Of a DNA stretch of 24,470 nt, positions 19,701 through 24,470 are shown piece after piece (the stretch's first letter is position 1; each line of letters opens with the position of its first letter). Below the pieces are notes generated by a model that saw nothing but the letters and a program-made list of their open reading frames with translations, was not told the origin of the DNA and searched no databases. The stretch is from NCBI GenBank assembly GCA_020650975.1, contig JAIPMN010002631.1:1-24470 (forward strand), given 5' to 3'. This DNA is from Apostichopus californicus. Lineage: Eukaryota > Echinodermata > Holothuroidea > Aspidochirotida > Stichopodidae. A program made the translations under genes and the position numbers.

Positions 19701-22700
19701 CTGTATCACCGTGGTAATAGGGAATATAACTCATGCGGTGTTGCATGTCAACACAAATGCAGTTTTGTACACACAGAACTGTAGTATTTGCAATACTTTA
19801 TGATTACTGTAATGAGTAAATCTCCCAATTGCTATACAAAATGTGGGCTCTGAATAACTTTCTCCAGTAATGTTGTGGAAGGGATGTCACTTCGTGTAAA
19901 GACTTTCAACCATACAATTATTTATTACATGTCAAAGGGACATGCAATTGGGAGGAAAAGATTTTTATCCAATGGTGGATTTTCATCCAATGTCTTTCCA
20001 GAGAAACAAGCAACATTTGGGGGGGGGGGGTGCAGTGGGGGGATGGTAACATTTATATCCAAATGATATGCATTATACAGTAGACCAAATACTTTTCAAA
20101 TTTAACATTTTATCATGAATATTTTGTCTTCATTCTGAAAAATGCACATGTCAGTATTTTTGTCTTCATACCCATTCATAATCTGCTGTTAAAAACACTC
20201 GAATAATATCTTGCTTTTAAAACGATAATTTGTAAGTTTCTGCTTATTTTCATTGAAAGTTTTTAAATGTGATGAATACATTCTTTTCTACCTTTCAGTT
20301 TGGAGTTCATACTGACTTAGGCAGAGTGGTACAAGATATAGTACAAGAATTTACTCAAAATCCTCCAATGGTTTTTCCATCAAACCAGCAGTAAGTATTT
20401 TTCATCTACCATTTCTTTTTTAACTTGTAACTCTGCACAAAAACATAGGACTATTTTATGGAAATTTTTCTTAAGGGGGCGTGGGAGGAGGGAACCCCCC
20501 CCCCCCAACATGCGAGTCAGCTTCCACAACCTCAGGGTCACATCGCTCCTTTTTAGAATCCTGGATCTGCCCTACAGGGTATGACATAGTGGCACAAATA
20601 TACATTGCGCCTTTTGGGTCTAGTGGTAAATCTGATATACATGCCATCTTCCAAATTTCATGTAATGTTCATTAATAAACAATTGAAGGCCACCATATGA
20701 TCCTATGCAAGGAATTGATAGGAACTGGCATAATAAACTACAGAAAAAGGTTGTTACCACAGAGAGAGATCTCTGAGTTCATTTTAGAGATATCTGATCA
20801 TGCGTGAATACTACACGACTTTTTTAGATACACAAAAATTGTCGGCTCAGTGTAATTTACATCTTAAAGGAAAAGGTTTCCCTATTTCCTTTGCAGGTCA
20901 CCTCCTCCTCCTCCTGCCATGAACAGTTACACACCGTACCCCGAGGGTCCACCAAACCAGATGCCAATGGTTCCACCATCTTACAACTCATTTCAACCTA
21001 TGCAGAATCCGCCGGGTCAACCGCAGGAGTCATTTAGGCCTCAATGGCCTCCCATGACAGCACCCCAAGGAACTGCAGAAGTGTCCGGATCCATCAGTCA
21101 CATAGATTTCCCTTCTGCGATGGACACAGCTGATCAAGCTACTAATATGACCAAGTCAGAGGCTGATAGGAGTTTGTTTGTACAACCGAACGCTCCTCCG
21201 CCATTACTGCAGGTCAGGGTTCTCTTTAAAAGAATAAGCAGCTAGGAACCTGTCCTATGAAAGGCTAATATTATGTATCTCTTAAATCACAACAGAAACC
21301 AAACTGTCTGTGCTCCAGCATGTAAAACCAATGACTGCAGACTTAACAATATGTGTATTAAAAGGTGTCACACGTGAGCACAACGTTTGCATTGACTGTG
21401 TTACATCATCAATTCTCTAGTTTCGTAAGGCTATCATTGTACTGTTGACATACTTATTAGCTGGCATTTTCTCACAGCAGGATAAAAATATCAGTTGGAT
21501 TTGTTTTTCAGTACAAACAACCTTATGAAATATCAGATATTATGAGCATTATTGTGGTTCTTATGTGAGCAAGAAGGTAGCTGCATCCAGAATATTGCTA
21601 AAGAAAAAGAAAAAAATGGAAGAAACAGAAAAGCCAATTGAGTCAATGGTTGTTGCATTGGCTGTCCTCTGAAAAGGGATGAGTCTTCTTGAAAGTGATT
21701 GCTTCCCTCTCCCCCCCCCCTACCCACCCCTCCCTTTACCTGTCTGCAGTCCTGCATTGATAGGGTAAAGATTTATTAAAGGTAACTATTTACTTATCAA
21801 TTTTTTTTTAATTTTAGGGTCCTTCCAATTTGTACCAAATTCCTGACATTGATGAATCATTTAACATCCTTAATGATCTATCAAGTGATGATCTTCAGTC
21901 ACTACATGATGACGAGAGGAAATTTATGGAACTCTTTCATACTATGCCAGGACTAAAGAAATTCTTTGAAGACAGAACAGAGTTATACCATATATGCCAA
22001 GGACTAGCAAGTAAGTCGTAGAAACATTCATACACAGACTCTGCTGGTAAATATCATCGATGAACTAACATACAGATTATGACTTAACATTCAGTTTACC
22101 AATTGAGCTAGAAAAAGTATCATTTGGGTGAAGAATTATTTCAAATTCTTGCGGCATGTCGGAGGTACTTAAACTTGATGCCACGGATGGTACTATTGCA
22201 TTGTCATTGCATTTTCGTTTTCAGAACTAAGGTGACCAGGCGTCCCCAATTTCCGGACTTAGTCCCCAGATTTCATGAACCATCCCATAATAATATCGTC
22301 TGTGGATTTCATGTACTCTCACCAATCATTTCAAATGTATTAACAGTTCCAGAATAATGTAAACTTAAAAAAGAAAATGCCTGTTTCCATTTGAACATCA
22401 TTCTTGAAATATTGCACTGACAAACATTGAGATCTCAAAATTCCACCCGTCTTCTTATACAGTAGATGCTATCCCTTGATGTCAACGTGGGGGTCATCAA
22501 AAATATCATGTCCCCTGAATTTCTGAATTAAATGTGCACCTTACTTTGAACTGCTTGTTGTGCTGCAACCACAACTGTGTAACAATTCGATTCTTTTCCC
22601 ATGTAATCTTTGTTATTGCCTCTCTTTTAATTTTCTAGAGCACAATCTTAGCTGTAAACCAGAATTAGAGAGAAAGAGAAAGACTGTAAGAGAGTTAGAG

Positions 22701-24214
22701 GAACAGCAACAAGAGCTCAGAGAAAGATTTGAGAAGAATTGCATAAAGCAGCAAAGTTTGAACAGAGTAAGATATTAGAAATTAATATTTCTGGTCGTCA
22801 TTAATTTATGATCTAGGATAGAACATTATTTCCAATGGTAGCTTTGTTTTGGTTGCTCATTAAATTTGGTTATGTCGACCTTTGATTTAACAAGGTTTTT
22901 GGTCCTAATTGACAGGAAAATGATTGAACCCACTATGACCTGTTGACATTTTCATCCACTAATAACATTTATCTGTCGTTTTGTTACTAATATGGTTATG
23001 ACAGAGTAGACGAGCTGACGAGTTTGGCAATATCGTATTCAGACACTTTGTACATGTTGTCAGTTATGCTCATGGTGTATACATAGTAGAGTATGTTACA
23101 TTAGTATGATAATGGAAGGAAAAAGACAAATTTCCACTTAAAAACCGGCTTCATTGTGCGTTTGTAGGGGACGGTCTGGTGATATATAATCAAGCAGATT
23201 CCATCCTTTATCATTTCAAACACGGATAATTATTTAATTTATTGTCAGATATGATGTGAAAGGTGCCCCACTTAATGAGCCCAATGCAATCAGTTAATTG
23301 TACCATTTCCCTTCCCCTAAGAAGGTATTTATAAAACTACCGATTGGAGGCTTCTTATCAGTATTGCATTCTCTAATTACAGTTTGACCTGTGGTGTTCC
23401 TATTCTGTTTTCATTATATTTTTTGGTTTCATGACAGGAATGTGATCCTCAGAATTTGTTAGACAACATCAGAGTTGTAGCAGCTGACGCAGAACACTCT
23501 TCAGATTCTTTAGCGGAAGACTTCATGGAGGGAAAATTACCTCTAGAAGACTTCTTAAAGCAGTACTCTGACAAAAGAACAGTGAGTGCTTCAGTATTAT
23601 GAAAAAAATAAATAATTGTTGAAGTTTGAGCAGTAGTGACTATTATTTGACTTTTCTAGCATATTTTTTTTTTTTCCATTTGTATGCAACAGTTGTTGAT
23701 GAGTCATTGAAGATAGTTTCTTTCTTCTCTCATGTATATTCAATTGGTGTATGAACTATTGGGGAGTTCTCAATAACCGAAACATTTAAATTTGGTATAA
23801 AAGTAGTTCATAAAAAGATTTTCTCGTAGTTGTGATAAATACTAAAGATACCAAAGTAAGAATCATTTGAAGCCGCAATGAATGTGATCTTTTGATCCAA
23901 CTTTTTACTTGTTGTGGGATGGTCATGACATTTTGTAGTCACTATTTCTAAGTACATTTGTGGACCACGGATCCTCGTTTATAACAGTAAAACTATTTCA
24001 GAACTTACATATAAACATGAAATGCCAGCCAAGGCTTACCAATTCAAATGCATTCTTCAGAGATGTATAATAATGTGTTTTAAGTTTTCCAAAATCACTT
24101 CCCTAATGGCACATTATCATCTTTACCATTTTCTTTTGACAGACATTCCATCTTAGGAAAGTCAAGGAAGAGAAATTATCCCAGATGATAGCAGACAGGA
24201 CTGTCAGATACTAA
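16668..24214 (+). CDS. vps37a: VPS37A, ESCRT-I subunit, multi-exon gene
   Basis: Nine coding exons total 1260 nt (419 residues; human VPS37A is about 397). Family role: subunit of ESCRT-I with TSG101, VPS28 and MVB12/UBAP1, sorting ubiquitylated membrane cargo at endosomes. Domains: residues about 28-132 form a UEV-like (E2-variant) fold, with VEIKVQAEYRISI, ILPPQFPQEKPVVRVSPPVR and HTDLGRVVQDIVQEF; no E2 catalytic cysteine is expected. Residues 136-241 form a proline-rich, low-complexity linker. Residues about 245-400 form the Mod(r) domain, a helical hairpin packed in the ESCRT-I stalk, with IPDIDESFNILNDLS and AEDFMEGKLPLEDFLKQY. All junctions are GT-AG with matching phases. The start ATG opens MAASWLSYLTK, comparable to MSWLFPLTK of the human protein. 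No PTAP motif is seen. Confidence 0.96.
16793..17654 (+). other. VPS37A intron 1
   Basis: 862 nt, phase 2. Nothing recognised. Confidence 0.88.
17655..17729 (+). CDS. vps37a: VPS37A exon 2 (UEV beta strands)
   Basis: Acceptor GATTTCAG, donor GTAAGT, phase 2 in and 2 out. Encodes VVEIKVQAEYRISI and TQQGHNIAIHI, equivalent to the human stretch around KDVEYRLPF. Confidence 0.92.
17730..18846 (+). other. VPS37A intron 2
   Basis: 1117 nt, phase 2. Contains the G-rich dispersed repeat fragment at 17902-17945 and a 'taggctgtaggctaggct' cluster near 18404. Confidence 0.88.
17902..17915 (+). repeat. Dispersed repeat fragment, copy in VPS37A intron 2
   Basis: GGCAGATCCAGGAT followed by an AAAAGGAG stretch; the same 14-mer and follow-on occur inverted at 20558-20571. 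The flanks are G-rich in both copies, suggesting a worn interspersed element. Confidence 0.5.
18847..18961 (+). CDS. vps37a: VPS37A exon 3 (UEV core)
   Basis: Acceptor CTTTTCAG, donor GTGAGT, phase 2 in and 0 out. Encodes ILPPQFPQEKPVVRVSPPV, then RHPWVSPTMEVIGCPRLCS. The LPPQFPQEKPV core is identical to human. This donor was chosen over an in-frame one at 18935 (GTAATA) because it gives exactly the human spacing of 17 residues between RH and the next Phe. Confidence 0.92.
18962..20298 (+). other. VPS37A intron 3
   Basis: 1337 nt, phase 0. Contains a G12 run at 20019-20030 followed by a G6 run; otherwise nothing recognised. Confidence 0.88.
20299..20390 (+). CDS. vps37a: VPS37A exon 4 (end of UEV domain)
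   Basis: Acceptor CTACCTTTCAG, donor GTAAGT, phase 0 in and 2 out. Encodes FGVHTDLGRVVQDIVQEF then TQNPPMVFPSNQ, matching MHSDLGKIIQSLLDEFWKNPP of the human protein. Confidence 0.95.
20391..20896 (+). other. VPS37A intron 4
   Basis: 506 nt, phase 2. Contains a C12 run at 20495-20506 and the inverted dispersed repeat fragment at 20558-20571. Confidence 0.88.
20558..20571 (-). repeat. Dispersed repeat fragment, copy in VPS37A intron 4
   Basis: On the minus strand GGCAGATCCAGGAT followed by AAAAAGGAG, as at 17902-17915. It lies 51 bp beyond a 12-nt C run. Confidence 0.5.
20897..21212 (+). CDS. vps37a: VPS37A exon 5 (proline-rich linker)
   Basis: Acceptor CTTTGCAG, donor GTCAGG, phase 2 in and 0 out; 316 nt, the longest exon. 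Starts SPPPPPAMNSYTPYPEGPP and ends SLFVQPNAPPPLLQ. Rich in Pro, Gln and Ser. Linker sequence between UEV and Mod(r) is poorly conserved in the family, so identity rests on frame, phase and position. An open frame continues 10 codons past the donor to a TAG, which would be an intron-retention product. Confidence 0.88.
21213..21817 (+). other. VPS37A intron 5
   Basis: 605 nt, phase 0. Contains a C10 run at 21711-21720 within a C-rich tract; otherwise nothing recognised. Confidence 0.88.
21818..22010 (+). CDS. vps37a: VPS37A exon 6 (start of Mod(r) domain)
   Basis: Acceptor TTTTTAATTTTAG, donor GTAAGT, phase 0 in and 1 out. Encodes YQIPDIDESFNILNDLSSD, DLQSLHDDERKFMELFHT, MPGLKKFFEDRTELYHI. 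Compare human YKMPDVPDAFPELSELS and LPQLKQIITDKDDL. Confidence 0.95.
22011..22638 (+). other. VPS37A intron 6
   Basis: 628 nt, phase 1. Nothing recognised. Confidence 0.88.
22639..22766 (+). CDS. vps37a: VPS37A exon 7 (Mod(r) coiled helix)
   Basis: Acceptor AATTTTCTAG, donor GTAAGA, phase 1 in and 0 out. Encodes HNLSCKPELERKRKTVRELE then EQQQELRERFEKNCIKQQ, a highly charged long helix expected to form the coiled stalk of ESCRT-I. Confidence 0.95.
22767..23437 (+). other. VPS37A intron 7
   Basis: 671 nt, phase 0. Nothing recognised. Confidence 0.88.
23438..23581 (+). CDS. vps37a: VPS37A exon 8 (Mod(r) hairpin)
   Basis: Acceptor TTTCATGACAG, donor GTGAGT, phase 0 in and out; 48 codons. Encodes NLLDNIRVVAADAEHSSD, SLAEDFMEGKLPLEDFLKQ and YSDKRT. 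The AEDFxEGK...DFL block is the Mod(r) signature (human AEDFLEGKMEIDDFLSSF). Confidence 0.96.
23582..24142 (+). other. VPS37A intron 8
   Basis: 561 nt, phase 0. A T-rich tract near 23666-23678; nothing else. Confidence 0.88.
24143..24214 (+). CDS. vps37a: VPS37A exon 9 (C-terminus and stop)
   Basis: Acceptor TTTTGACAG, phase 0, TAA stop. Encodes TFHLRKVKEEKLSQMIADR and TVRY, matching the CHCRRAKEEKLQQAI tail of the human protein but slightly shorter. Confidence 0.94.
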   Translation, partial: TFHLRKVKEEKLSQMIADRTVRY

Positions 24215-24470
24215 AATCATCTCGCTGTTTTTTTTACTTACAATTCTACCAACCCAACAGGCTGTTATAAATTCATTGAAGGTTTGGTGGACATGAGAGG
24301 AAGAATTTTCTAGATTATTTATGAAAAGAAGGCAACCTGATTTCATTTCAAGCTCACGAACATACTGAACCCTCAGACCTTCATGGGATTAAGTAAGGAT
24401 CATACCTCCCTTATGTGCACACATGCCACTATTACCCCCCCCCCCACCCCCAGTTAATGTGCCAAAGTTA
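24215..24470 (+). other. VPS37A 3' UTR, runs off the window
   Basis: Non-coding sequence after the VPS37A stop. No AATAAA or ATTAAA is seen before the window end, so the polyadenylation site probably lies outside. An 11-nt C run sits at 24435-24445. Confidence 0.6.

Noticed and set aside
22124-22357. 77-codon plus-strand frame in VPS37A intron 6
   Set aside because: Exons 6 and 7 join in phase without it and its peptide does not resemble the Mod(r) domain.
1-24470. tRNA, rRNA, CRISPR array, operon or prokaryotic signals
   Set aside because: None seen. The hexamer array at 6623 has no spacers and lies in a transposon, and the genes are intron-rich animal genes.

Overview
This is an animal nuclear genome window: AT-rich, with small exons joined by GT-AG introns, no operons and no prokaryotic signals. 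The protein matches (human-like Ski8/WDR61 and VPS37A), many 'taggcct'/'taggct' motifs in non-coding DNA and abundant hAT-type elements suggest a marine invertebrate deuterostome. An echinoderm such as a sea cucumber would fit, but this is an inference from style and not a proof.

Layout. (1) 1-2164 is the 3' side of a minus-strand gene plus non-coding DNA. (2) 2165 to about 13187, minus strand, is the Ski8/WDR61 orthologue, a seven-bladed WD40 protein of the SKI RNA-decay adaptor complex and the PAF1 transcription complex. Nine coding exons are certain and give 301 residues ending in the family's IHIYDCPI tail. A tiny first coding exon that only supplies the start is tentative. (3) Introns 4 and 2 of this gene each hold a complete non-autonomous hAT-like DNA transposon (6559-8142 and 9487-11109), each with terminal inverted repeats and a perfect 8-bp target duplication. 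(4) About 13188-16667 is the divergent spacer. It holds the decayed 3' end of a LINE-type retroelement at 14930-15583. (5) 16668-24214, plus strand, is the VPS37A orthologue, nine coding exons and 419 residues. It has a UEV-like N-terminus, a proline-rich linker and a C-terminal Mod(r) domain, and is a subunit of the ESCRT-I endosomal sorting complex. Its 3' UTR runs off the window.

The two genes lie head to head about 3.5 kb apart (start codon to start codon), but their products act in unrelated processes: RNA surveillance/transcription and endosomal sorting. I see no sign of an undescribed multi-gene system. The most notable structures are the two intact hAT insertions with unusual subterminal repeat arrays and a clustered E-box/CRE set, interlocked inverted repeats in WDR61 intron 9, a possible in-frame alternative donor inside the VPS37A UEV domain, and the start-codon-only first exon of WDR61.
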